DNA of 64,000 bases from Candidatus Poribacteria bacterium (GCA_026702755.1 JAPPBX010000090.1:1-64000), one strand, 5' to 3'; positions 43,693 to 53,646 are shown, counted from the stretch's first letter. A program made the numbers and translations. Notes: generated from the sequence alone by a model not told the origin.

Positions 43693-46155
43693 CTAAGAAA
43701 GTGAAGTTCGATCCTCCGCTTCAACATCATCGGAATTCTCAAGCGCAACAAGCGGGGGGTGTTCAATATTGACAACATCTTCTTCTGTCGTTCCATCAAG
43801 TTCCTCTTGCGCAATACGCAATTGCCGTTCCGCATCCACAACGTCCCTGTTAATCTTGGCAATACATCGGTTAAGTTTATCAACAAGAGTCGCGTGGCCA
43901 GCCATAGCACGGCGAATCTGACGGAGTTGATCAATGACGAGTCGAAAGGTGCGGACGAAATCACCGGCATCTAAACGGGCATAGTTTTCGAGCGTATCAA
44001 AGTCACAACCACGACTCCAGGCGAGCATCGCCGTACAAAGTCGAAGTTCTAACATAGGCGTGCCTTCCGTTACATTGTGCTGACCCTCTAAATACTGGAT
44101 TACTGAAATTTCGGAACTCACCTCAGAGAGGATATCCAAGAAGCGATCACCCTTAAGAGGTTTAAAATATCCATCTTTACGCGGTTCGGAGACAATCGCC
44201 ACCATGAGACAGTTAATTTCGTCCTCCGTGAGCCGTTCAAAAAAACCGCTGAATAGGAGTTGGGTCAACGGGATCTCATACCCGTAGATATGAGCTGCAG
44301 TACTCCCGCGTGGTAGAAGCGTTTGTGCTTCAATGTAGCCGAGCTCTTCAAGCACCTTAAGACGTGCTGCTATCTGCCGCCTTGGGACATTCTCAATTCG
44401 TGTCGTCCTTTTTTTGAGTTTCTGAATTTGCTCTTCCGTGTTGCGAATGGTTTGGTATCTTCCAGTGCATGTGTGTAAGTGTTCACATCCGTGACAAAGA
44501 CTCTGCTCGGCCTCCCTTTGAAGAAGTATAATCTTTTTGTGAATAGCATTCAATCTTTTAACGCGTTCTTTTTGCTTCTTTTTCTTCCGCGTTTCTGATT
44601 TGACCTGTTCTTTCTCTACATGGAAACGCTGAATACTTTTTTCACGATTCCGCTTATCACGATAATGCTTTTGGATTTGTTCGGTTCCATCAATACCTTC
44701 GTGAATACATTCAGGTTTAGGTAGTGTCTCAAGTTTCTCCGCTTTCGCCTCAATTTGATTATTGAGGTTAGTGACGCGCGTCCGGTTTTGATGATTATTC
44801 AAACTCATCGTATAGACATCGTAAATGTCATCACCATATTTTTCATAAAGATTGAGAATACTCGAATAGGAAAGATTAAACTGACTCTCTATAGGTTCTA
44901 TCTTCTCAGAAACAACATCTCGAACCTCGCTTGAATCGACATACGCGGGTTCAATTTGGGCATAGACATAGCCGATGGTGTCAATACCACGCCTGCCAGC
45001 ACGTCCTGCCATCTGGTGATATTCGCGGGTCTTGAGGTATCGAAATCCGATGCCATCAAATTTTTCGAGGCTGTCAAAAACCACTGAGCAGGCTGGCATA
45101 TTAATACCGACAGCGAAAGTTTCCGTGGTAAAGAGGAGCTGAATCAATCCAGAAGTAAACAACCTTTCAACAACCTCTTTAAGCGTCGGTAGCATGCCAG
45201 CGTGGTGATAAGCAATCCCGCAGCTAACTAACCTACGAAATTCGGTAATCTTCTTTTCTTCAACAATATCAAATTGGTGACACAGTTCATCAAACTGCCT
45301 CAAAATTTGTGTTTTTTGTTTTTCATCAAGCAGCTGTAGCTGCGTTCCGTATACTAATGACGTAGCGTTCTCTTCACAACCTTTGCGGCTAAAGCAGAAA
45401 TAGAGGCAGGGGAGCTGCTTTTTTCGGCGCAGATGCGGAATAAGCCTTGTTTCTGTAAAGTCAGCGGGGAGTGCCTTATTTGTGTTATCATCAGGCGATT
45501 TGGGTTTCCGTTTACGCGCATCGCGTTTCGATATATTGCGAAGCGCAGCGATATGCGCCACACTACCGACACCGTAATCTTTAAAATAGAGATGATGCTC
45601 CAACGGGACCGGACGTTTCAATTCCTCAACGACCTCAATGTCAATATCTCGCACGCTCTGCATCCACTCTGCGAATGGATTAATGTTGGGAATCGTGGCA
45701 CTCAGACAAACAAATTTGATGTGCTGAGGTGCGAAGATGAGACTCTCTTCCCAAACAGTGCCGCGCTCAATATCATTAATATAATGGATTTCGTCAAAGA
45801 TAACGTAAGAGACATCTTGTAGTTTTTCAATGTTGTCAAAGATGGTATTCCTAAAAATCTCCGTCGTCATCAACAGGACTTGGGCATACGGATTGAGTAC
45901 AACATCACCTGTGACAATACCAATCTTCTCGCCGTATTCGGCGTAAAAGTCCCTATACTTTTGGTTACTCAAGGCTTTGATCGGGGCGGTATAGATAACG
46001 CGGTGGTCCTCCCGAATACACTTTTCGACAGCGTACTCAGCAATGACAGTTTTACCTGCCCCTGTCGGCGCGGTGACGATCACCGAGGTATCCCGGTTAA
46101 TCGCGTCTATCGCTTCCTCCTGAAACGGATCCAATTTTAAGCCCTTGTAAAGCAT
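43693..46155 (-). CDS. Ski2/Mtr4-like DEAD/DEAH-box RNA helicase
   Basis: 820 residues. Walker A APTGAGKT (residues 29-36), TAPIKALSNQKY, DEIH Walker B (121-124), SAT (LSATIPN) and the arginine-finger motif HQMAGRAGRRG define a superfamily 2 Ski2-like helicase. The C-terminal half has coiled-coil arms, a Cys cluster CHGCEHLHTC (possible metal site), and a DSHCT-like end (FSGFFERLTEDE). Bacterial relatives (HelY type) are thought to act in RNA processing or decay. Strong promoter at 46225-46253. Confidence 0.88.
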   Translation of the reverse strand: MLYKGLKLDPFQEEAIDAINRDTSVIVTAPTGAGKTVIAEYAVEKCIREDHRVIYTAPIKALSNQKYRDFYAEYGEKIGIVTGDVVLNPYAQVLLMTTEIFRNTIFDNIEKLQDVSYVIFDEIHYINDIERGTVWEESLIFAPQHIKFVCLSATIPNINPFAEWMQSVRDIDIEVVEELKRPVPLEHHLYFKDYGVGSVAHIAALRNISKRDARKRKPKSPDDNTNKALPADFTETRLIPHLRRKKQLPCLYFCFSRKGCEENATSLVYGTQLQLLDEKQKTQILRQFDELCHQFDIVEEKKITEFRRLVSCGIAYHHAGMLPTLKEVVERLFTSGLIQLLFTTETFAVGINMPACSVVFDSLEKFDGIGFRYLKTREYHQMAGRAGRRGIDTIGYVYAQIEPAYVDSSEVRDVVSEKIEPIESQFNLSYSSILNLYEKYGDDIYDVYTMSLNNHQNRTRVTNLNNQIEAKAEKLETLPKPECIHEGIDGTEQIQKHYRDKRNREKSIQRFHVEKEQVKSETRKKKKQKERVKRLNAIHKKIILLQREAEQSLCHGCEHLHTCTGRYQTIRNTEEQIQKLKKRTTRIENVPRRQIAARLKVLEELGYIEAQTLLPRGSTAAHIYGYEIPLTQLLFSGFFERLTEDEINCLMVAIVSEPRKDGYFKPLKGDRFLDILSEVSSEISVIQYLEGQHNVTEGTPMLELRLCTAMLAWSRGCDFDTLENYARLDAGDFVRTFRLVIDQLRQIRRAMAGHATLVDKLNRCIAKINRDVVDAERQLRIAQEELDGTTEEDVVNIEHPPLVALENSDDVEAEDRTSLS

Positions 46156-46224
46156 TCAACCCTCCCTTGCACTCCAACCTCCTTCGCGTAACGTGTCGTC
46201 ACTTGAGGCGTACTGTTAGAGATA

Positions 46225-46253
46225 ATTGTAATAGACGCGTTATTTTTTGTCAA
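46225..46253 (-). promoter_or_regulatory. Promoter of the helicase gene
   Basis: On the reverse strand TTGACA (46253-46248), 17 bases, TACAAT (46230-46225); 70 bases upstream of the ATG. Confidence 0.75.
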
Positions 46254-46315
46254 GTGATTTTTTCAAGGCACCCTCGTACTCAATGTTTATTATGACCTCT
46301 GCGCGCCGTTTAAAC

Positions 46316-46345
46316 TTGACATCTGTCCGATTTACATGTTACCAT
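46316..46345 (+). promoter_or_regulatory. Promoter upstream of the secreted 169-residue protein
   Basis: TTGACA (46316-46321) with 18 bases to TACCAT (46340-46345), which is preceded by TG-N, an extended -10 pattern. The ATG follows at 46397. Confidence 0.55.
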
Positions 46346-46396
46346 GATATAAGAGTATCCAACCACGTTCCATACCAAAGTTAGGGGTGAGTACTT

Positions 46397-46906
46397 ATGC
46401 AAGCAGTTAAAGGGACACAAAACCAGTACCGACATATCCGGATAAAATACATCGTAGGTATCCTGATATGCGTTTTGCTTTGTGGCATCATCGCATGGGC
46501 ACAAAAGAATGGCAGTGAAAACAAACAGGAGCAAACCCTTGAAGACCTCGGCGTAACAGAAGCACAGCAAACACAACTGAAAGCACTGTGGGACCTGAAA
46601 CGACAAAAGTATATTCAAGCGGTTGACGACTTGAAAACCCTAAATCGATTTGCAAAGGATTCACTTGCTGAAGACGCGGAGATCCAAGAAACTTTGGACA
46701 AATTTCGAGCGAAACGGAAGGAAATACAGGAACAAATTGATGGGATTGAGGAAGGGTTAATTCAGACTTTGCCGACACAGGCACAACTCCATCTAACACT
46801 TTTAGGTGTGCTGGATAACGGCGTCCCTCGCAGAACAATGAAGGCGCAAACTGGAAAGAAGAAAGACGAAACACCTACGCCGTCTTCGGAGCAGCGGACA
46901 AAATAA
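46397..46906 (+). CDS. Exported helical protein, Spy/LTXXQ-like
   Basis: 169 residues. A hydrophobic export segment (about 17-34, YIVGILICVLLCGIIAW) precedes a helical region LEDLGVTEAQQTQLKALWDLKRQKY and a long charged helix, the pattern of Spy/CpxP-type periplasmic chaperone-like proteins (LTxxQ motif: here VTEAQQTQL). Lys/Pro-rich tail. Stands alone before the tRNA gene, which is on the opposite strand. Confidence 0.65.
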   Translation: MQAVKGTQNQYRHIRIKYIVGILICVLLCGIIAWAQKNGSENKQEQTLEDLGVTEAQQTQLKALWDLKRQKYIQAVDDLKTLNRFAKDSLAEDAEIQETLDKFRAKRKEIQEQIDGIEEGLIQTLPTQAQLHLTLLGVLDNGVPRRTMKAQTGKKKDETPTPSSEQRTK

Positions 46907-46911
46907 AAAAG

Positions 46912-46984
<73 letters not shown>

Positions 46985-47054
46985 ACATAAAGATTGTCTT
47001 AATTATACAATATATTTTTCGGGAATGCAAGAAAAATATATTTTTTTTGGAAAA

Positions 47055-47891
47055 ATGACAAAAAAATCGCAAACAGACCTATTTTTCTCCTTCGCGAACC
47101 TTGATACCGGCGAAACACAACTCGCAACAGGTGCCTTGCTTATTGCGCAAAGCGAGTATTGTGAACTTAATATTGGCAGCTACCTCGACCAACTGGATGA
47201 GATGGCAGAGGTCGTCCGAGAACGGATTCAAGGGGTAACGCTGCCCGAGCAACACATCGCCGAACTGAACCGTTACCTCTTTGAAGAGAAAGGGTTCACA
47301 GGAAATACCGATAACTATTACGCCTTAGGTAACAATTTTCTGAACTTTGTCATCGACAAAAAGATGGGTATTCCGATTACGCTGGGCGTTGTCTATATCG
47401 AAGTGGGTAGGCGCGCGGGTTTGCCTCTCGTCGGTGTCAATTTCCCAGGGCATTTCCTTGTGAAATACCAGTCTGAACATTTGGATATTCTGCTTGACGT
47501 GTTTGAAAATGGGGCATTCATGACTGAGGATACGCTTCGGGCAAAACTCCAATCAAATTTCGACGAAGTGGTGGTATTAGCACCGAATATGTTAGCCGAA
47601 GCAACGGACAAGGAAATTTTAGCACGCATTCTGCGGAACCTAACGCGTGCCTATACACTCCTTGAGAACTATGACAAAGCACTTACCGCGACTGAACGCA
47701 TCACTTGGTTGCTGCCGAACGTCGCAGCCGATTACCGCCTGCTCGGTTATCTATACTACAAAAATCACGCATATAGTGAGGGTATCACTGCCTTTGAGAA
47801 GTACCTTCAACTTGCAGAAACACCACCGGATGCCACAGCAGTGGAACGAAACATACAACATCTCGAAAAATTGCTGTCGTGTTTGAATTAA
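47055..47891 (+). CDS. SirB1-family (transglutaminase-like/TPR) protein
   Basis: 278 residues from the ATG at 47055 (TTGGAAAA just upstream). The N-terminal domain carries LNRYLFEEKGFTGNTDNYYALGNNFLNFVIDKKMGIPITLGVVYIEVGRRAGLPLVGVNFPGHFLVKY, matching the SirB1/transglutaminase-like fold, here without obvious catalytic Cys. The C-terminal third is TPR-like (LTRAYTLLENYDKALTATERI). Function unknown; in proteobacteria the gene neighbours prmC and kdsA, not seen here. Confidence 0.82.
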   Translation: MTKKSQTDLFFSFANLDTGETQLATGALLIAQSEYCELNIGSYLDQLDEMAEVVRERIQGVTLPEQHIAELNRYLFEEKGFTGNTDNYYALGNNFLNFVIDKKMGIPITLGVVYIEVGRRAGLPLVGVNFPGHFLVKYQSEHLDILLDVFENGAFMTEDTLRAKLQSNFDEVVVLAPNMLAEATDKEILARILRNLTRAYTLLENYDKALTATERITWLLPNVAADYRLLGYLYYKNHAYSEGITAFEKYLQLAETPPDATAVERNIQHLEKLLSCLN

Positions 47892-48134
47892 GATTGGGAC
47901 GACACACGCATTACCGCCCATAGAAAAATAGATATTCCCAAAAATACGACGCTTTTTCCCGGACGTTATGCACTGAGTCCGGATATTATAATTGTTAGCG
48001 GATGCACGCTGTGAGGCAAATTACTGTTTCCAAATCCGTGGCAGTCCGCAAGATCGATAGAGGCAAACACTGTATTTGAATTTCAGCGGTCTTTGGAAAA
48101 ATCTCAACCCAAATTAACAATGGAGGAGATAATC

Positions 48135-48917
48135 ATGAAGGACCTGAAACACTATTGCACCTGGATGTGCTCGGTGCTGCTCCTGCTCAACGTATCAATA
48201 CCGGTGTTCGGACAGGCGGAAAAGGCAGACACACTTGTTGGACACTGGACATTTGAGAAAGGCGTTGAACTGGAAGATCTTACGGGTAACTTTGCCGACA
48301 TCACACTCATGGGTGCTGAGATCAAGGATGGGCAATTGAATGTCGATCTCGGTAAGTGGGCAATCGCCAGTGGGTATGACGGTCCCGATATCGGAGAAAA
48401 GACGTTGGTGTCGTGGGCTATTATGGATGACCTTGACGTTCAGAAAGGCTCGATATTGACGATCGACCGCCTCTCCGATCCCACATTTGATGCAATTGTC
48501 TTTGGAGAACGCCAGCATCATCGTTGGATGGCAGGTAGCGGATGGTTTCACCGCACCAAGGACCCGGAACCCGGGTTTGAGGAAAAGAAGGCGGGTGAGT
48601 TGATTATGATGGCTATCTCGTATGAAGATGATGGTGGAACGGCACGCGTGAGAATATATCGTAACGGGGACGAAATTGGCGATTACACATTCGGTCAATT
48701 TGTCACTTTTGATAATAATGATGCTGAAGCAATTTGGGGCAAGCGTCACGGCGGTTTGGGCGGCGGTCCCGGTGATCTTGACGCTCACATCGAAGATTCA
48801 CGAATCTACGCCTCCGTTCTCAGTCAGGCAGAGATTAAAAAGTTGCTGCCAGACACGCTTGATGTGGAGGCATCTGGTAAACTTGCCACGACTTGGGCAA
48901 GGGTAAAAATGGAGTAG
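48135..48917 (+). CDS. Secreted LamG/concanavalin-like protein with GKLATTW tail
   Basis: 260 residues from the ATG at 48135 (TGGAGGAGATAATC upstream). Signal peptide (MCSVLLLLNVSIPVFGQ). The body GHWTFEKGVELEDLTGNFADITLMG, VSWAIMDDLD, RIYRNGDEIGDYTFG and HIEDSRIYASVLSQAEIKKL is a LamG-like carbohydrate-binding fold. It ends GKLATTWARVK, the tail also found at 6795 and 29330. Function inferred as extracellular binding. Confidence 0.8.
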   Translation: MKDLKHYCTWMCSVLLLLNVSIPVFGQAEKADTLVGHWTFEKGVELEDLTGNFADITLMGAEIKDGQLNVDLGKWAIASGYDGPDIGEKTLVSWAIMDDLDVQKGSILTIDRLSDPTFDAIVFGERQHHRWMAGSGWFHRTKDPEPGFEEKKAGELIMMAISYEDDGGTARVRIYRNGDEIGDYTFGQFVTFDNNDAEAIWGKRHGGLGGGPGDLDAHIEDSRIYASVLSQAEIKKLLPDTLDVEASGKLATTWARVKME

Positions 48918-48949
48918 ATATTTGGAAAGCACGTTTTCGTGTTAAATTT

Positions 48950-48975
48950 CCCGAAGGGCTTGAAAACCCTTCGGG
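48950..48975 (+). terminator. Hairpin after the LamG-like gene
   Basis: CCCGAAGGG (48950-48958), 8-base loop, CCCTTCGGG (48967-48975): a perfect 9-bp stem, without a long T-run. Confidence 0.65.
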
Positions 48976-49018
48976 ACTTCCATAACGAAGATTAAACACC
49001 TATTACAGTGGTTAAGGA

Positions 49019-50440
49019 GTGATTACCAAAAATATGTTAACCAAAGCCAGTATTGAACATGAAAAATTAAAAATAGACTCTCCATTTTTTAAGGATGCCC
49101 TTGCACCGACTCGCGATGAAGCGACCCTTCTGTCTTTACTTGATAATCTCGGTAAGTTACCATCAGGATTTAATGGTGAACTATTCATCCCCTTGTTCAC
49201 GCATACAAACCCAAAAATCCGTATGCTCGCAGCAAAAAATGTAGGCAAACTCAAAGATGAAAAATTCTTAACAGAACTTTCACAATTCGCAGCTAATGAA
49301 AATAATACGTTTGCCCGCCGCGAGGCGATTTCCGCTATCGGGCGCATGAGAAGTGAAAAGGCAATACCTATTTTGATGCGCTACCTTACCGATAAGGATC
49401 CGAAAGTTATTCTACAATCTGTGCGCGCCCTACTATACTTTAAGGAGAAATCTGAAATTCAAACTGCGTTAGATTCGCTACGTGAACACCCAAATGAACT
49501 TATCCGAGAACATCTTGTTAATGAGATAGAGGACAAAAAATCGCGACAGCAAAACACAAGAAAAGATCCTCATCATCCGACTAGCCCAGATGCTCTCAAG
49601 AATGTGATCGCCCATGCCGACGTGAAAGAAGCACTAAAGGTAATTCCAGATGAGTCAATCCACCTCACTTTTACGTCTCCGCCCTATTACAATGCACGTG
49701 ATTACACGATCTACCAGAGTTATGAAGCATACCTTGATTTCCTAACTGCTATTTTCAAAGAGACGCACCGCATTACTAAAGAAGGACGGTTCTTTGTGCT
49801 TAACACGTCCCCTGTTATTGTGCCGCGTATTAGTCGGGCGCATTCGAGCAAGCGGTACGCCATTCCTTATGACATGCACCCGCGTCTCACTGATATAGGG
49901 TGGGAGTTTATTGATGACATCGTTTGGACGAAACCGGACTATGCGGCAAAGAACAGAAACGGAGGCTTTTTTCAACATCGTAAGCCCCTCGGTTACAAAG
50001 CGAATTCTGTCACCGAAAGCGTTATGGTATACCGAAAGAAAACAGATAAGTTGATTGACTGGAATATTCGGCAATATGACGATGAAACGGTTGAGGCAAG
50101 TAAGGTTATGGGAGAGTATGAAAAAACGAACCTATGGCATATTAATCCCGCAACAGACAAAGTTCACCCCGCAGTCTTTCCTCCTGAATTAGCAACACGT
50201 GTCGTTCAGTTTTATTCGTTTAAAGGCGATCTTGTCTTTGATCCGTTTGGGGGCAGTGGGACTGTTGGATACGTTGCCTTGACGCATGACAGGTATTTTC
50301 TTCTTTGTGAAAAGGAAGTAGAGTATGTTGAACGCGCAAAACAGCTGCTTGATGTCAACTTGTTCACCGATGTAAAGCCCCGGTCTCTATCGCTCTACGA
50401 ATTAAAATCTGGACTTCCCGAAAGGAACCAAAATCTATGA
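49019..50440 (+). CDS. Type II DNA methyltransferase with N-terminal HEAT repeats
   Basis: 473 residues from GTG at 49019; an ATG five codons in (49034) is an alternative. Residues about 25-180 are HEAT-like (KIRMLAAKNVGKLKDEKFL, ARREAISAIGRMRSEKAI, KVILQSVRALLYF). From about 190 comes an N4-cytosine/N6-adenine methyltransferase of the beta type: catalytic TSPPY, then SAM-binding DPFGGSGT near the end. The stop overlaps the next gene's ATG by four bases (ATGA). With the endonuclease it forms a restriction-modification unit. A fused HEAT domain is unusual and may aid DNA binding. Confidence 0.87.
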   Translation: MITKNMLTKASIEHEKLKIDSPFFKDALAPTRDEATLLSLLDNLGKLPSGFNGELFIPLFTHTNPKIRMLAAKNVGKLKDEKFLTELSQFAANENNTFARREAISAIGRMRSEKAIPILMRYLTDKDPKVILQSVRALLYFKEKSEIQTALDSLREHPNELIREHLVNEIEDKKSRQQNTRKDPHHPTSPDALKNVIAHADVKEALKVIPDESIHLTFTSPPYYNARDYTIYQSYEAYLDFLTAIFKETHRITKEGRFFVLNTSPVIVPRISRAHSSKRYAIPYDMHPRLTDIGWEFIDDIVWTKPDYAAKNRNGGFFQHRKPLGYKANSVTESVMVYRKKTDKLIDWNIRQYDDETVEASKVMGEYEKTNLWHINPATDKVHPAVFPPELATRVVQFYSFKGDLVFDPFGGSGTVGYVALTHDRYFLLCEKEVEYVERAKQLLDVNLFTDVKPRSLSLYELKSGLPERNQNL

Positions 50441-51426
50441 CTGTTACCGGTATTGTCATCAAGAATATCATTCGCAAACTTCTCGCAGGACAGGACTACC
50501 GATCCGAAGTTCTGACTCTGATCGATGCTGAGTTTTTGCAATATGTTGTTGACTTTTTCAAGCGGATAGCTTGGGCGAAGTTGGATAACCAGAACGTGAC
50601 AGCCGACTGGTACAAAAAGGAACTACTTTGTTCAGATTCGCTTACTAAAGAGGAAGTTGCTGTTCATTCAGGGTTGAACATGAAAACAATCTCAAATACC
50701 TATAATTCAACCCGCAAACAAATTGTGTTGGAAGCATCCTTAGAACATTACGATACACTTTACGATGCCATTAACAGTTTGACTGAACAAGGCGGTATTG
50801 ATGTAGCACTCACAATAAAATTTCGGGATGTAAGTGTTGACTTGAACATCAACGAAAGTTTGATCGTAATCAATACACTCGCGGTGAAACGTTCAGCACT
50901 TCGGGGCGGATTGTGGAGCACAACTGGAAAACAGGTTGAAAAACCTTTAATGATCGCCCTTTGTGCCCTTTTCCAAGTACCGAAAAAATACTTTGACCAG
51001 AGAAATCTTCCAGAATCACAACGTGAATCCGATTTTTACCTGTTTGATGACACTGGAAAGGATTATCCTGGTGAAGTGAAGTTGATGGGAAAAGGCAATC
51101 CTGAAAGTGCCGACGCGGTTTATGCGCGAGATAGTCGTTTTCTCGTTGCTAATAAACTTTCTGACACCAATAAACAACAAATGGATTCAGAAGGTATTCT
51201 CTGGGTTGAACTCCAAACCGAAAATGGATATAAACGATTTGAAGAGGTCTTAAAGACCTTGTCTATTCCTTACCAACCTTTTACAGGAGATTTACAAAGC
51301 ACATTAGATAAAATTTTGCCCGTTATCCTATCTGATGATGTCCAAGATTCCGTAACTCCAGAGGTCGTCTTAATTGAAAGTGAGCAGAGTAATGACTCTG
51401 GCTCGGAATTGTTAGTTGAATTCTAA
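50437..51426 (+). CDS. Restriction endonuclease, CfrBI-like
   Basis: 329 residues. The region LRGGLWSTTGKQVEKPLM, ESDFYLFDDTGKDYPGEVKLMGKGNPESADAVYARDS and VANKLSDTNKQQMDSEGILWVELQ resembles CfrBI-family endonucleases, with a PD-(D/E)xK-type active site (Asp in ESDFYL, Glu-x-Lys in GEVKLM). CfrBI cuts C^CWWGG in the described system, whose methylase is N4-cytosine-type; specificity here is not proven. Paired with the upstream methyltransferase; its stop TAA overlaps the ATG of tsaB by one base. Confidence 0.75.
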   Translation: MTVTGIVIKNIIRKLLAGQDYRSEVLTLIDAEFLQYVVDFFKRIAWAKLDNQNVTADWYKKELLCSDSLTKEEVAVHSGLNMKTISNTYNSTRKQIVLEASLEHYDTLYDAINSLTEQGGIDVALTIKFRDVSVDLNINESLIVINTLAVKRSALRGGLWSTTGKQVEKPLMIALCALFQVPKKYFDQRNLPESQRESDFYLFDDTGKDYPGEVKLMGKGNPESADAVYARDSRFLVANKLSDTNKQQMDSEGILWVELQTENGYKRFEEVLKTLSIPYQPFTGDLQSTLDKILPVILSDDVQDSVTPEVVLIESEQSNDSGSELLVEF

Positions 51427-52106
51427 TGAAAATTTTAGGTATTGACACCTCAACTCCCATAGGGAGTGTCGCCTTAATAGATGGTGAAAACTTAGTTGCT
51501 GAGCATACGCTCAATATTGTCCAAGCACACTCCTCCAGACTCATGCCCGCTATTGATAGTGTCTTGAAGTGGGGGAACATCACTGCAGATGCTTTAGACG
51601 GATGTGCTGTCGGTATTGGTCCCGGGTCGTTCACCGGTATCCGTATCGGTGTGGCGACGATCAAATCCCTCTGCTACGCTCTCGATAAACCGATTGTCGG
51701 GATATCAACTCTGGAAGCAATCGCCTATAATCTCCGATGGACAAACGCTGTTATCTGTCCACTTTTGGATGCACGACGGAGTGAAATCTATGGTGCAATT
51801 TTTGAAGCGAACACAAAATGGCAACGTCTCAGCGAAGACCTCTGCTTATCGATTGATGCCTTCCTGGATCAACTCGATACATACGCACCCTCAAATTGTC
51901 CTATTAATTTCGTTGGCGATGGACTTGCAACTTACGGGGATGCAGTCCGAGAAAGGCTTGGCGAGAGAGTCCACTTTGTAGACGCTATTTTCAACGTCCC
52001 GCGCGGCGCGACTATTGCCCACCTTGGGGCACAACACCTGAAGAATGGCGATATTGATGACTATTGGACCTTGGTCCCGAACTACGTTAGAGTGGGATTA
52101 TACTAA
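51426..52106 (+). CDS. tsaB: tRNA threonylcarbamoyladenosine synthesis protein TsaB
   Basis: 226 residues. ASKHA-fold paralogue of TsaD needed for t6A37 in ANN-decoding tRNAs, forming the TsaBDE complex. MKILGIDTSTPIGSVALI, QAHSSRLMPAIDSVL and GIGPGSFTGIRIGVATIKSLCYAL are signature blocks. The start overlaps the restriction gene's stop, so an essential gene depends on read-through or coupling from the RM genes. tsaE begins at the right edge of this window, about 11.7 kb away. Confidence 0.93.
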   Translation: MKILGIDTSTPIGSVALIDGENLVAEHTLNIVQAHSSRLMPAIDSVLKWGNITADALDGCAVGIGPGSFTGIRIGVATIKSLCYALDKPIVGISTLEAIAYNLRWTNAVICPLLDARRSEIYGAIFEANTKWQRLSEDLCLSIDAFLDQLDTYAPSNCPINFVGDGLATYGDAVRERLGERVHFVDAIFNVPRGATIAHLGAQHLKNGDIDDYWTLVPNYVRVGLY

Positions 52107-52212
52107 CCTGAAACGTTTCGGAAAATCCATTAATCAACAAAGAAAGTAAACTGAAACAACCCTACATATAAGGATTTTCTCTACAATTGGAGTGGTAAAG
52201 TATAGCAATTAG

Positions 52213-53646
52213 ATGAACCGTATCTTTAAGAATACGACCTCTCTTTTTAGTGCGCACCTTATCGGCCGCCTCGGCTCACTCGTGATAACAGTCTGGCTCA
52301 TGCCGCGTTATTTCTCAGAAAGTGAGTTCGGCGGTTATTTTGTTGCAATCGCGCTCACTAATCTGGTGGCAAGCCTGACAGAACTCGGCATACAAAATCC
52401 GCTCATCCGAGAGATGACGTTGCATCTACAACAGACTCGACATTACCTCGGCAACGCGCTTATCGTGCGTTGTATCCTTTCTATTATCGCTTATGGCATC
52501 ATGATTGTCAGCGGTATATCCCTCTACACCCCGATCATCGTAGAGATGATAGTTTTCTTAGGTCTCGCAGAGATTGCGAATTCCTTAGCGCAATTATACA
52601 GATGCGTCTTTCGCGCACACGAGGAGATGAAATATGAAGCTTTGACCGTAATAGCCGAGCGCGCCGGATTTCTCTTAATCGGTGGCGGCGCGATTCTGTT
52701 TGACTATGGACTGGTGGCTGTCTGTCAAGCAACGTTGATAGCGAGTTGCATTAACCTCATCTTGAGCGTTGGGTTCACCCGCTTTCGATTTACACCACTC
52801 CGGTTCAAACTGAGTCAAGAGACAGTAAAGGTGCTGATGCAGCAGGCATTGCCGTTTGCGATTGGCAACCTCTTTCATCTGCTCTATTTTCGCGTTGATG
52901 CGATTCTGCTGTCAAAACTGAGTCCAGACGGGGTAGATGCCAATGCGTGGTACGGCTTAGCGTATACGATTGCCACCGCCTTCACAATTCTGCCAGGAGC
53001 GTTCATGATGGGTGCGATGTTCCCCGTGCTGTCCCGTGCGTGGGAAAGGGAAAAAGGGAGATTTCCGGGAGCATATACGTTCGGCATGCGATGGATGGTA
53101 CTGAGTGGACTTCCGCTCGCGGTTGGACTTTCAATACTGTCTCCCGAAATCACGACAGTGTTACTTCCGCGGACCTATACACTGGACGAACTCAATAAAG
53201 TGGCGAAAGCCCTTCAATGGCTCAGTTGGGCAGGAGGACTCATCTTCCTAACGACAGCAGTGTTGTCGGTGCTTCGGGCAACAGACAAACGCCGTGCTTT
53301 CTCGGTTCTCATGGGTGCAACCGCACTCCTGAACATCTGTCTGAACCTATATCTGATTCCGCGTTCCAGCCACGTCGGGGCAGCAATAGCAATGGTTATA
53401 AGTGAGGCATTTCTACTCATCTTTGGGATCGGCTACATCTCAAGAAACATTGTCAAGTTCCGAGAAACGCCTCTTATATTCCGCACTCTTTTGAAAGCAG
53501 GAATCCTCTCCGGTGTAATGGGCATTGGTTTGACACTATTGAAAGGATTTCTTTCTATTTGGGTGTTGATTCCGTTGGCGGTGCTGTTCTACGGCGGAGG
53601 AATCACTATTTTAGGGGAATTCCGAGAGAGACTTCGGTTTGATTAG
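52213..53646 (+). CDS. Polysaccharide (Wzx-type) flippase
   Basis: 477 residues, about 12-14 membrane helices, MATE/MVF-like RfbX family that flips lipid-linked sugar repeat units. N-terminal RIFKNTTSLFSAHLIGRLGSLVITVWLMPRYFSESEFGGYFVAIAL and FRVDAILLSKLSPDGVDANAWYGLAYTIATAF are typical. No polysaccharide cluster adjoins in this window. Confidence 0.87.
   Translation: MNRIFKNTTSLFSAHLIGRLGSLVITVWLMPRYFSESEFGGYFVAIALTNLVASLTELGIQNPLIREMTLHLQQTRHYLGNALIVRCILSIIAYGIMIVSGISLYTPIIVEMIVFLGLAEIANSLAQLYRCVFRAHEEMKYEALTVIAERAGFLLIGGGAILFDYGLVAVCQATLIASCINLILSVGFTRFRFTPLRFKLSQETVKVLMQQALPFAIGNLFHLLYFRVDAILLSKLSPDGVDANAWYGLAYTIATAFTILPGAFMMGAMFPVLSRAWEREKGRFPGAYTFGMRWMVLSGLPLAVGLSILSPEITTVLLPRTYTLDELNKVAKALQWLSWAGGLIFLTTAVLSVLRATDKRRAFSVLMGATALLNICLNLYLIPRSSHVGAAIAMVISEAFLLIFGIGYISRNIVKFRETPLIFRTLLKAGILSGVMGIGLTLLKGFLSIWVLIPLAVLFYGGGITILGEFRERLRFD

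Noticed and set aside
47025-47054. Longer start for the SirB1-like gene
   Set aside because: The extra residues are Phe/Lys-rich, run into the tRNA-side spacer and precede the better-placed ATG at 47055.
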